A stretch of DNA of 6,721 nt from positions 1-6,721 of the forward strand of contig JAEZKN010000483.1 in the NCBI GenBank assembly GCA_023415395.1, written 5' to 3'. Under the pieces are notes generated by a model that saw nothing but the letters and a program-made list of their open reading frames with translations, made no database searches and was not told the origin of the DNA. A program made the translations under genes and the position numbers. The stretch is from Actinomycetes bacterium (GTDB lineage Bacteria > Actinomycetota > Actinomycetes > Propionibacteriales > Nocardioidaceae). This document shows, piece by piece, positions 1-5,176 of this stretch; position 1 is the first letter of the stretch, and each line of letters opens with the position of its first letter.

Positions 1-115
1 CCGCGAGACCGTCAACAAGGCGCTGGCCGACTTCGCCTCCCGCGGCTGGCTGCGCCTCGAGCCCCGCTCGGTCGTGATCATGGACGTCGAGCGCCTCTCC
101 CGCCGCGCCCGCTGA
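1..115 (+). CDS. crp: CRP/FNR-family transcriptional regulator, C-terminal end (5' truncated by window)
   Basis: Codons in phase from position 2 read RETVNKALADFASRGW and then a short tail ending in RLSRRAR before TGA at 113-115. This is the end of the CRP-type helix-turn-helix: the recognition helix (R-E-T-V-N-K-A-L) followed by the wing. It closely resembles the actinobacterial Crp type represented by M. tuberculosis Rv3676, a cAMP-binding global regulator of the CRP/FNR family. Only about 37 residues are visible, so the cyclic-nucleotide-binding domain and the start lie outside the window. The gene points towards the minus-strand MBL cluster, as in mycobacteria, but a sigma-factor operon and a repeat-bounded gene now separate them. 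The family call is firm; the exact orthologue is inferred. Confidence 0.85.
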   Translation, partial: RETVNKALADFASRGWLRLEPRSVVIMDVERLSRRAR

Positions 116-213
116 TCGTCGAGTCGAACCTCGGGCCGCTGGTGAAATAGTCCGGTCCGACTGACCCCCGAACCACCCCCGCCCGGCGTCGGAAGGGGTG
201 GAAGGGGGCACTG
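116..213. promoter_or_regulatory. Intergenic region with candidate promoter of the sigma-factor operon
   Basis: This 98-bp gap between the crp stop and the GTG of the sigma gene must hold the sigma operon promoter unless transcription reads through. A possible ECF-like pair is CGAACC at 125-130 and TAGTCC at 148-153, separated by 17 bp. This would fit autoregulation, but the match is weak. A small stem (CGAG 120-123 with CTCG 130-133) is too short, and has no T-run, to be called a terminator. A purine-rich ribosome-binding stretch GGAAGGGGG sits at 200-208, about 5 bases before the start. Confidence 0.3.
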
Positions 214-717
214 GTGCCACAGCAGTACGACGAGGACGCGTTCCGCGCGTTCGTCCTGGTGCGCACGCCGGCACTGTCCCGCACGGCGTACCTCCTCACC
301 GGGGATGCGCATCTGGCGGAGGACCTCGTGCAGACGGCGCTGTTCAAGGCGGCCAAGAACTGGAGCCGCATCGAGGGCGACCCCGAGCCCTATGTCCGCC
401 GCATCCTCTACACCCAGAACATCTCCTGGTGGCGCAGCCGGCGGCACGTCCGCGAGCACCGACTCGGCGGGTACGACGCCGCCGCGCCCTCCACCGACAG
501 CGACCTGCGGCTGACCCTCGAGGAGGCCCTCGGCCGGCTCACCGCCAAGCAGCGCACCGTGCTGGTGCTGCGCTACTTCGAGGACCTCACCGAGGTGCAG
601 GCCGCCGCCACGCTCGGCGTCACCGCCGGCACCGTGAAGTCCACGACCCGGCAGGCGCTCGCCCGCCTGCGCACCCTCGCCCCCGAGCTCGCCGACCTCG
701 TCGGGAGGACACCATGA
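214..717 (+). CDS. SigE-family RNA polymerase sigma factor (ECF-like)
   Basis: The 167-residue protein has the compact two-domain layout of extracytoplasmic-function sigma factors, which direct RNA polymerase to a small regulon. Sigma region 2 spans about residues 10-80, with AYLLTGDAHLAEDLVQ (25-40) and a basic segment ISWWRSRRHVREHRL typical of the actinobacterial SigE family. Region 4 spans about 100-155, with LTAKQRTVLVLRYFEDLTE and a helix-turn-helix around LGVTAGTVKSTTRQALARLR that would read the -35 element. No C-terminal extra domain is present. The GTG start is supported by the GGAAGGGGG stretch just upstream and by good alignment of region 2 to family length. The stop overlaps the start of the next gene (ATGA at 714-717), so the two are translationally coupled, the usual arrangement for a sigma factor and its membrane partner. 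The target regulon cannot be read from the window. Confidence 0.92.
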   Translation: MPQQYDEDAFRAFVLVRTPALSRTAYLLTGDAHLAEDLVQTALFKAAKNWSRIEGDPEPYVRRILYTQNISWWRSRRHVREHRLGGYDAAAPSTDSDLRLTLEEALGRLTAKQRTVLVLRYFEDLTEVQAAATLGVTAGTVKSTTRQALARLRTLAPELADLVGRTP

Positions 718-1934
718 GCCTGCACGAGGAACTGCACCGCATCGCCGATCGGGCACCGACCGCCGACGTGCCCGCTGACCTCTTCGCCCGCGCCCGGCGC
801 TCCCGGCGGCGCGATCGCATGCTGGGAGTCGCTGCCGCGTTCACCGTGGTCGCACTGCTCGCGGGTGTCGTCGCCTGGCTGCCGAACCGGCTCGAGCCAC
901 CGGTGGCGGACTTCAGCGTGCTCGCCGTCCCCGACCGGCTGCTCGCCGTACCGGAGCGGATGTCGGACCGGGAGAACGACGGGTCCTGGATGCGCGACGA
1001 GGTCACCGACGACCCGACCGTGGTCGGTGTCGGCGCCGCCGCGTGGGTGACCGACCAGGGGCTGCCGGTCGTCGTCGACGCCGAGCGGGGCGGCTATCAC
1101 CTGCTCGACCTGCCCGACTTCGCCGGCAACAACGAGTCCTTCGCACGAGGCCTGGGCAACCCGGTCGTCGCGCTGTCGCCGGATGGTCGAGAGCTGGCCT
1201 ACGGCTACGCCGTGTTCGGCCCGGACTCCGACACCGAGCCCATCCCCAGCGGGGTGCGCGTGGTCGACTTGACCACCGGCGAGCTCCGCGAGATCCCGGT
1301 CCCCGGCCACGAGGGCACCGCTGTCGATCGGATCGCCTGGTCGCCGGACGGCTCGTGGTTGGCCTTCACCGGCCGCCAGCAGGGGTCATGGACGCGCTTC
1401 TCCATGGGGACGCCGAGCGGCGACCCCGCCGGACCCGTGATCGGACGCGTGCGGCCGGGCGCCCCCGAGGCCGACACCCGGGCGGTGCGGGCCGAGGGGG
1501 ACGCGCTCGCGGTCGACGACCGCGGGACGGTGAGCTGGTTCGCCGGTGGGCTGCGGCAGTGGCATCGGCGCGGGCACGTGACCCGGTCCAACGAGGACCC
1601 GGTCCTCGATCACCTGCTCGGCGTGTCGGCCGACGGGGCGGAGGTTCGCCTGGAGGGCGGCGGTGCCTTCGGGAGCCCCCCGCCGGAGGCCGTGGTGCTC
1701 CAGGCCGCCGACGGCACCAGCCGGCCCGTGACGACGATCGAACCCGGGATGGTCGACCAGTCGCTGTCGCTGGCCACGGCCCTGATGAGCACCGACCGCC
1801 CCTCGGTCGAGCGCCCCGCCCCGGACTGGCCGTGGTCGGAGGAGCGGACCGTCGTGACGATCGGTCTCGGTGTCGCCGCCGTGGTCGGCCTCGCCCTCCT
1901 GTTCCTCCTACTCCTCGCCCGCCGCTCCCGTTGA
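714..1934 (+). CDS. Two-TM membrane protein with TolB/WD40-like repeats, putative anti-sigma factor or sensor
   Basis: The 406-residue product has a basic cytoplasmic N-terminus (1-35, containing the arginine cluster RRSRRRDR), a TM helix at about 36-56, a large outside domain, and a second TM helix at about 380-402 ending in ARRSR. The outside domain contains two PD40-like beta-propeller strands, VALSPDGRELAYGY (152-165) and DRIAWSPDGSWLAFTG (205-220). The short N-terminus resembles those of actinobacterial proteins encoded directly after SigE-family sigma genes, and could bind the sigma factor. No zinc-binding anti-sigma HxxxCxxC motif is seen, so the anti-sigma role is inferred from overlap and topology. 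The ATG at 714 has a strong Shine-Dalgarno GGGAGGA at 703-709 and overlaps the sigma stop. The open frame continues upstream to 198 but that part is antisense-like noise inside the sigma gene. The stop TGA (1932-1934) lies inside the first 22-bp repeat unit. Confidence 0.7.
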   Translation: MSLHEELHRIADRAPTADVPADLFARARRSRRRDRMLGVAAAFTVVALLAGVVAWLPNRLEPPVADFSVLAVPDRLLAVPERMSDRENDGSWMRDEVTDDPTVVGVGAAAWVTDQGLPVVVDAERGGYHLLDLPDFAGNNESFARGLGNPVVALSPDGRELAYGYAVFGPDSDTEPIPSGVRVVDLTTGELREIPVPGHEGTAVDRIAWSPDGSWLAFTGRQQGSWTRFSMGTPSGDPAGPVIGRVRPGAPEADTRAVRAEGDALAVDDRGTVSWFAGGLRQWHRRGHVTRSNEDPVLDHLLGVSADGAEVRLEGGGAFGSPPPEAVVLQAADGTSRPVTTIEPGMVDQSLSLATALMSTDRPSVERPAPDWPWSEERTVVTIGLGVAAVVGLALLFLLLLARRSR

Positions 1935-1983
1935 GTTGGGCCTGGGTCGCCGTTGAGTTGGGCCCGGGTCACCGTTCAGTCGG
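1928..1983 (+). repeat. Left tandem 22-bp repeat (2.5 units) bounding the DUF559 gene
   Basis: Three head-to-tail units with a 22-bp period: unit A 1928-1949, unit B 1950-1971, and partial unit C 1972-1983. Units A and B share the core CCGTTGAGTTGGGCC and match at 20 of 22 positions. Unit C (CCGTTCAGTCGG) matches the first 12 bases at 10 positions. The repeat begins inside the last codons of the upstream gene and ends 1 bp before the DUF559 stop codon (1985-1987). The units read inward, towards the DUF559 gene. Inverted copies occur at 2999-3035. Confidence 0.88.
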
Positions 1984-1984
1984 C

Positions 1985-2881
1985 TCAGAGTCCCGCGAGC
2001 GCCTCGCGGACCCGACCGATCCAGGCGTCGACGCGCGCGGGGGCGAAGTCGGCCTTGGTCAGCACGATCACCGTCCAGCCCAGCTCGCGCAGCTCGGCGC
2101 GCCGGCGCCGGTCCCGCTCGCGCTGCTCGGGGGTCGAGTGGAACTCCTCGCCGTCGTACTCGATGGCCACGCGGGCGTGCGGGTAGGCCAGATCCAGGCG
2201 GTACGTCGGGACGCCCCCGATGCGCACCCAGTGCTGGAGCGTCGGGACGGGGAGGCCGTGGTCGATGAGCTCGAGGCGCACCCACGACTCCGACCGAGAC
2301 TCCGCGCGCGGATCGGGGAGCGCGACGATCGTCCGCAGCCGGCGTACGCCGCGACGGCGGAAGTAGCGCGGCAGCATCCGCATCATCTCCTCGACCGTGA
2401 AGCCGTAGGCCCGCATCAGGGCGTCCATCGCGGCGAGGGCGGAGCGGCGGTCGAGCTTGCAGCCGAGGTCCATCGCCGTGCGGATCGGCGTCGTGACGCG
2501 GACGCCGTCGATCACCTGCCAGTCGCCCGGGCTCAGGTCACGCGTGCCGCCCGCGCACTCGGGGCGGTCGGTCGGGTCGTGACCGCGCAGCACGTAGGAC
2601 TCGATGGGCGGCAGGACGTCGAGCTCGCGGTAGTCGTGCACGTCGCACCCCAGCACCCACGCGGCCGTCCGGTCGCAGAGCACCGCATGCGGCGAGATCA
2701 CCAGCCGCGCGGCCTGGGCGCGCAGCAGCGGGGTGTCCTCGAGGTCCGCAGCGACGTAGACGCCGCGCAGCAGCCGGCGGATCAGCCGGGCCTCGACGGC
2801 GTCGTCCAGCCGACGTCGGCTGATGCCCGCGGCGCGGGCCTGGGGCCAGGTGAACGGCGAGCGCGGGAGGTCCGTGAGCAT
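1985..2881 (-). CDS. AbiEi-type wHTH + DUF559 (Vsr-like) nuclease-domain protein
   Basis: Read from ATG at 2881 the protein has 298 residues. The N-terminus (about 10-45: FTWPQARAAGISRRRL then RRLLRGVYVA) is the winged-helix found in AbiEi-type IV toxin-antitoxin antitoxins. The middle is helical (about 135-195). The C-terminal 100 residues are DUF559, a domain of the Vsr/PD-(D/E)xK endonuclease fold: E198-S199, D230 in RLDLAYP, E241 and D243 in AIEYDG, H248, D257 and G268-W269. The predicted acidic and histidine positions are intact, so catalysis is plausible but unproven. No AbiEii nucleotidyltransferase toxin lies next to it, so it is not a standard type IV pair. A GTG at 2899 gives six more residues; neither start has a clear ribosome-binding site. 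The gene is convergent with the upstream membrane-protein gene and is enclosed by inverted 22-bp repeats. It could be a solitary nuclease, a repeat-spreading factor or a defence gene. Confidence 0.85.
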   Translation of the reverse strand: MLTDLPRSPFTWPQARAAGISRRRLDDAVEARLIRRLLRGVYVAADLEDTPLLRAQAARLVISPHAVLCDRTAAWVLGCDVHDYRELDVLPPIESYVLRGHDPTDRPECAGGTRDLSPGDWQVIDGVRVTTPIRTAMDLGCKLDRRSALAAMDALMRAYGFTVEEMMRMLPRYFRRRGVRRLRTIVALPDPRAESRSESWVRLELIDHGLPVPTLQHWVRIGGVPTYRLDLAYPHARVAIEYDGEEFHSTPEQRERDRRRRAELRELGWTVIVLTKADFAPARVDAWIGRVREALAGL

Positions 2882-2998
2882 GCACGCCAGCGTCGCCACG
2901 ACGGGCCGGCGCCGCCGTACGACGAGCCAGCGTTGTGGAGAGCCGGGCCGGTCACGCGGTCTGTGGAGGGATCCCGGCCCCTCTCACCGGCGATTCAC
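2882..2998 (-). promoter_or_regulatory. Upstream region of the DUF559 gene with duplicated TCCACA motif
   Basis: This is non-coding DNA between the DUF559 start and the inner edge of the right repeat. TGTGGAG occurs on the plus strand at 2934-2940 and 2962-2968 (TCCACA on the gene's strand), 28 bp apart. Each copy has a GGCC/CCGG-rich block on its right, so the pair looks like an imperfect direct repeat. It may be an operator for the gene's own winged-helix domain, or chance. A weak -10 candidate TACGGC lies at 2919-2914 on the minus strand, and no convincing -35 was found. Confidence 0.35.
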
Positions 2999-3035
2999 GC
3001 CCCATCTCGACCGTGACGGGGGCCCAACTCAACGG
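2999..3035 (-). repeat. Right inverted copy of the 22-bp repeat (1.7 units)
   Basis: On the minus strand, unit D (3035 down to 3014) starts with CCGTTGAGTTGGGCCC and matches left unit B at 20 of 22 positions. Directly after it, in the same 22-bp register, CGGTCGAGATGGGGC (3013 down to 2999) matches the unit start at 11 of 15 positions and is a decayed second unit E. The outer end overlaps the 3' end of the MBL gene, whose TGA stop (3029-3031) is the TGA inside the repeat core. The orientation is opposite to the left array, giving an inverted pair around the DUF559 gene. Confidence 0.82.
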
Positions 3036-3841
3036 GGAGTGGCGAGGTAGAGCAGCTGGGCCCGGACGGAGAGCTCGGCGGGGGCCCAGAGGGACGGGTC
3101 GACGTCGGCGTAGACGACCTCGACGACCCGGCGGGGCAGGGAGTCGTCCTCCGCCAGCTCGGGCGAGAGGGGGACGGCGAGCTCGCGCAGGGCGGCCTCG
3201 ACCTGGGCGAGGCGGTCGCGCCGGTGCGCGAGGTAGTGGTCCAGGACGCCGAGGGCGTCGTCGAGGACCGGGCCGTGCGCGGGCCACAGGGTCGCCACCT
3301 CCCCGGTGACGGCGAGGGCGCGCATCCGCTCGATCGAGGAGAAGTAGGGCCCGAGCTGGCCGTCGGGGTGCGCGACCACGGTGGTGCCGCGGCCGAGCAC
3401 CATGTCGCCGGTGAGCAGCGCACCCTCCGCCGGCAGCACGAACGAGACCGAGTCGGCGGTGTGGCCGGGGGTGGTCAGCACCCGCAGCGCGAGGCCGTCG
3501 ACGGCGAGGTCCTCCCCGTCGACCAGCGGATCGGCGTCCACGCACAGCGCCGGCGAGACCGCCCGCACCGCGCAGCCCTTGCGCCGCGCGAACTCCGCCG
3601 CCACCTCGGCATGGTCGACGTGGTGGTGGGTGAGCAGCACGAGCCCGACGTCGCCCAGCTCGGCGGTCAGGCGCTCGAGGTGGCCGTCCTCGATCGGCCC
3701 GGGGTCGATGACGACCGAGGCCGAGGAGCCCGGCTCCTGCAGCACCCAGGTGTTGGTGCCGTCGAGCGTCATCATCCCGGGGTTGGGCGCGAGCAGGCAT
3801 CGTGCCCGCTCCCCGAAGGACCCGCCCGACCAGGGCGTCAC
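3029..3841 (-). CDS. MBL-fold metallo-hydrolase (LACTB2/Rv3677c-like)
   Basis: This 270-residue metallo-beta-lactamase-fold hydrolase has all expected metal ligands: THHHVDH (H72, H74, D76, H77), H127 in TPGHT, D146 in LLTGD, and H189 in WPAHGP. These positions bind two metal ions, usually zinc, which activate water for hydrolysis. The remaining 80 residues match in size the C-terminal winged-helix of LACTB2-like proteins, so a small-molecule or nucleic-acid substrate is possible; the sequence does not decide. The GTG start at 3841 overlaps the TGA of the upstream NUDIX gene (GTGA at 3838-3841), with GGAG-like purines inside that gene's end as ribosome-binding site. It is the last gene of the coupled DUF4177-RidA-NUDIX-MBL run, and corresponds by position and type to the M. 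tuberculosis gene convergent with crp. Its stop codon lies inside the right-hand 22-bp repeat. Confidence 0.9.
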   Translation of the reverse strand: MTPWSGGSFGERARCLLAPNPGMMTLDGTNTWVLQEPGSSASVVIDPGPIEDGHLERLTAELGDVGLVLLTHHHVDHAEVAAEFARRKGCAVRAVSPALCVDADPLVDGEDLAVDGLALRVLTTPGHTADSVSFVLPAEGALLTGDMVLGRGTTVVAHPDGQLGPYFSSIERMRALAVTGEVATLWPAHGPVLDDALGVLDHYLAHRRDRLAQVEAALRELAVPLSPELAEDDSLPRRVVEVVYADVDPSLWAPAELSVRAQLLYLATPR

Positions 3842-4707
3842 ACCCGCCGCCGCTCCGCGACGAGGGGCCGCAGCCGGTCCGGCATGGACAACGTCCAGCC
3901 GTCGCCGAGCGGCTCGACCGACGGCGTGAACATCTCCACCGACCGCGACGCGGCCACCGCCAGCACCTCCTCCGGCGTGGCCAGCTCGCCCACCTCCATC
4001 GAGGTGAGGTACGTCGGAGGCATCAGCGCCAGCTCACCGGAGTCGGCCTGCACGACGGCGTCGCGGGCCGGGATCCACGCGACCGAGGACGACTCGGTCG
4101 AGACGTCGCGGGTCACCTGCCCGGCCGGCAGCGCGGCGACGAAGAACCAGGTGCGGAAGCGCTTCGGCTCGAAGATCGGCGTCAGCCAGGCGTCCCAGAC
4201 GCCCAGCAGGTCGGTGCGCAGCACCAGCCCGCGCCGGTTGAGGAAGTCGGTCATGGACAGCTCGCGCGACTCCAGGGCGACCCGGTCGGCCTCCCAGTCC
4301 TCAGCGGTCGTGTCCGCCACGACGTCGGCGGGCGAGGTGCCGGCCAGCAGCACGCCGGACTCCTCGAAGGTCTCCCGCACCGCCGCGCACACCAGCGCCC
4401 GCGCCGTCTCCTCGTCGCATCCCATCCGGGACGCCCACGAGGACGGCGAGGGCCCGGCCCACGACACGTCCGCGTCGAAGTCCCGGGGGTCGACGCCACC
4501 GCCGGGATAGACCGCCATGCCGCCGGCGAAGTCCATCGAGACCTGCCGCCGCAGGTAGTAGACCTCCGGCCCCGACGGGGACGGCCGCATGAGGATGACG
4601 GTCGCCGCGTTGCGCGGCTCGACCGGCTCCTGGCGGCCCTCCTCGAACTCCCGGGCGACCTCGACGAGCCGGTCCGGCAGCGGGACCGGCGGCAGCGGGA
4701 TCCTCAT
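3838..4707 (-). CDS. NUDIX hydrolase with an insertion in the Nudix box (NUDT19-like)
   Basis: The 289-residue protein has the Nudix motif split in two: the glycine turn YPGGGVDPRDF (67-77) and the catalytic helix AAVRETFEESGVLL (108-121), which carries the R-E-x-x-E-E-x-G core (R111, E112, E115, E116, G118). The canonical motif has 14 positions between its first glycine and the arginine; here there are about 40, so roughly 26 residues are inserted. This split box is known from the NUDT19/RP2 group, which includes coenzyme A diphosphatases, so a CoA-ester or nucleoside-diphosphate substrate is a reasonable inference. Nudix enzymes cleave diphosphate bonds with Mg2+ bound by the helix glutamates. 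The ATG start overlaps the RidA stop (ATGA at 4704-4707), so translation is coupled. It lies between RidA and MBL in a probable metabolite-housekeeping operon. Confidence 0.88.
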   Translation of the reverse strand: MRIPLPPVPLPDRLVEVAREFEEGRQEPVEPRNAATVILMRPSPSGPEVYYLRRQVSMDFAGGMAVYPGGGVDPRDFDADVSWAGPSPSSWASRMGCDEETARALVCAAVRETFEESGVLLAGTSPADVVADTTAEDWEADRVALESRELSMTDFLNRRGLVLRTDLLGVWDAWLTPIFEPKRFRTWFFVAALPAGQVTRDVSTESSSVAWIPARDAVVQADSGELALMPPTYLTSMEVGELATPEEVLAVAASRSVEMFTPSVEPLGDGWTLSMPDRLRPLVAERRRV

Positions 4708-5168
4708 GAGGCGAAGCGGACGACGATCTCGACCTCGACCGGCGAGTCCAGCGGGAGCACGGGTACGCCGACGGCGGACCGGGCGTGCACGCCGGCGTCG
4801 CCGAACGCGGCACCGAGCAGCTCGGACGCACCGTTCGCGATGCCCGGCTGGCCGGTGAAGTCGGGCGTCGAGGCGATGAACGCGACGACCTTCACGACCT
4901 GCTCGACCCGGTCGAGGTCACCCACCTGGGACTTCACCGCGGCGATCGCGTTGAGGGCGCACTGGCGCGCGCACTCGACGGCGTCCTCGGGGCTGACCTC
5001 GCCACCGACCTTGCCGGTGAGCATCAGCTCGCCGTCGCGCATCGGCAGCTGGCCGGAGGTGAAGACCAGGTCGCCGGAGACGACGGCCGGCACGTAGACC
5101 GCCACCGGCTTCGCGACCTCGGGCACGGCCAGGCCGAGCGCCTCCAGGCGCTCCTCGACGGCGCTCAT
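4704..5168 (-). CDS. RidA/YjgF-family protein (enamine/imine deaminase-like)
   Basis: From ATG at 5168 the product is 154 residues, normal for the actinobacterial RidA branch represented by Rv3678c. Recognisable segments are VSGDLVFTSGQLPMRDGEL (about 30-48), the CALNAIAAVKSQVGDLDRVEQVVK helix-strand (about 69-92), and the C-terminal VPLDSPVEVEIVVRF-type strand, here LPLDSPVEVEIVVRFAS. RidA proteins form cytoplasmic trimers; well-studied members hydrolyse reactive enamines or imines from PLP enzymes. The catalytic arginine of archetypal RidA (in the C-VRV motif) is not evident, so the biochemical activity may differ. A GTG at 5180 forms a GTGA overlap with the DUF4177 stop and would add four residues; it is an equally good start from coupling. 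The gene overlaps NUDIX by 4 bp at its other end. Confidence 0.9.
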   Translation of the reverse strand: MSAVEERLEALGLAVPEVAKPVAVYVPAVVSGDLVFTSGQLPMRDGELMLTGKVGGEVSPEDAVECARQCALNAIAAVKSQVGDLDRVEQVVKVVAFIASTPDFTGQPGIANGASELLGAAFGDAGVHARSAVGVPVLPLDSPVEVEIVVRFAS

Positions 5169-5176
5169 CCCGGCGC

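Larger units (their letters stand above)
1928..3035. mobile_element. Candidate repeat-bounded DUF559 cassette
   Basis: A single gene for a DUF559 nuclease-like protein is enclosed by inverted, tandemly iterated 22-bp repeats (1928-1983 and 2999-3035). The outermost units are in opposite orientation, both reading inward, so the interval is organised like an element with terminal inverted repeats, or like a REP-flanked RAYT gene. No transposase or integrase family is recognisable and no target-site duplication is visible: the flanks are CTC on the left and GGAG on the right, inverted rather than direct. Mobility is therefore inferred from architecture only. The cassette sits between the 3' ends of two convergent genes, so it disrupts neither frame. 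It also lies in an interval that in mycobacteria is simply a crp/MBL junction. Confidence 0.45.

Noticed and set aside
107..136. Possible terminator hairpin after crp
   Set aside because: The stem is only 4-5 bp and outer arms overlap the inner one; no T-run follows.
198..713. In-frame upstream extension of the membrane-protein gene
   Set aside because: It lies wholly inside the sigma-factor gene in another frame, is of low complexity (R/P/H/G), and the ATG at 714 has a strong ribosome-binding site.
1928..1983. CRISPR-like array
   Set aside because: The 22-bp units are directly tandem with no unique spacers and no cas genes are present.
1043..3016. Long plus-strand open frame of 657 codons
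   Set aside because: It runs across the end of the membrane-protein gene, the repeats and antisense to the DUF559 gene; the translation is arginine/glycine/proline-rich with no domain. Absence of stops is a G+C effect.
1928..3035. Classical insertion sequence
   Set aside because: No DDE, tyrosine or serine recombinase motif in the encoded protein and no flanking target duplication; the repeats are iterated rather than single terminal repeats.
3053..3066. CAGCTGGGCCCGG, similar to part of the 22-bp repeat
   Set aside because: Inside the MBL coding sequence, opposite in orientation to the right array, out of register with it and lacking the CCGTTGAG half; likely chance similarity around GGGCCC.
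3224..5097. Overlapping plus-strand open frames opposite MBL, NUDIX and RidA
   Set aside because: Antisense shadows of clearly recognisable minus-strand genes; no family motif in their translations.
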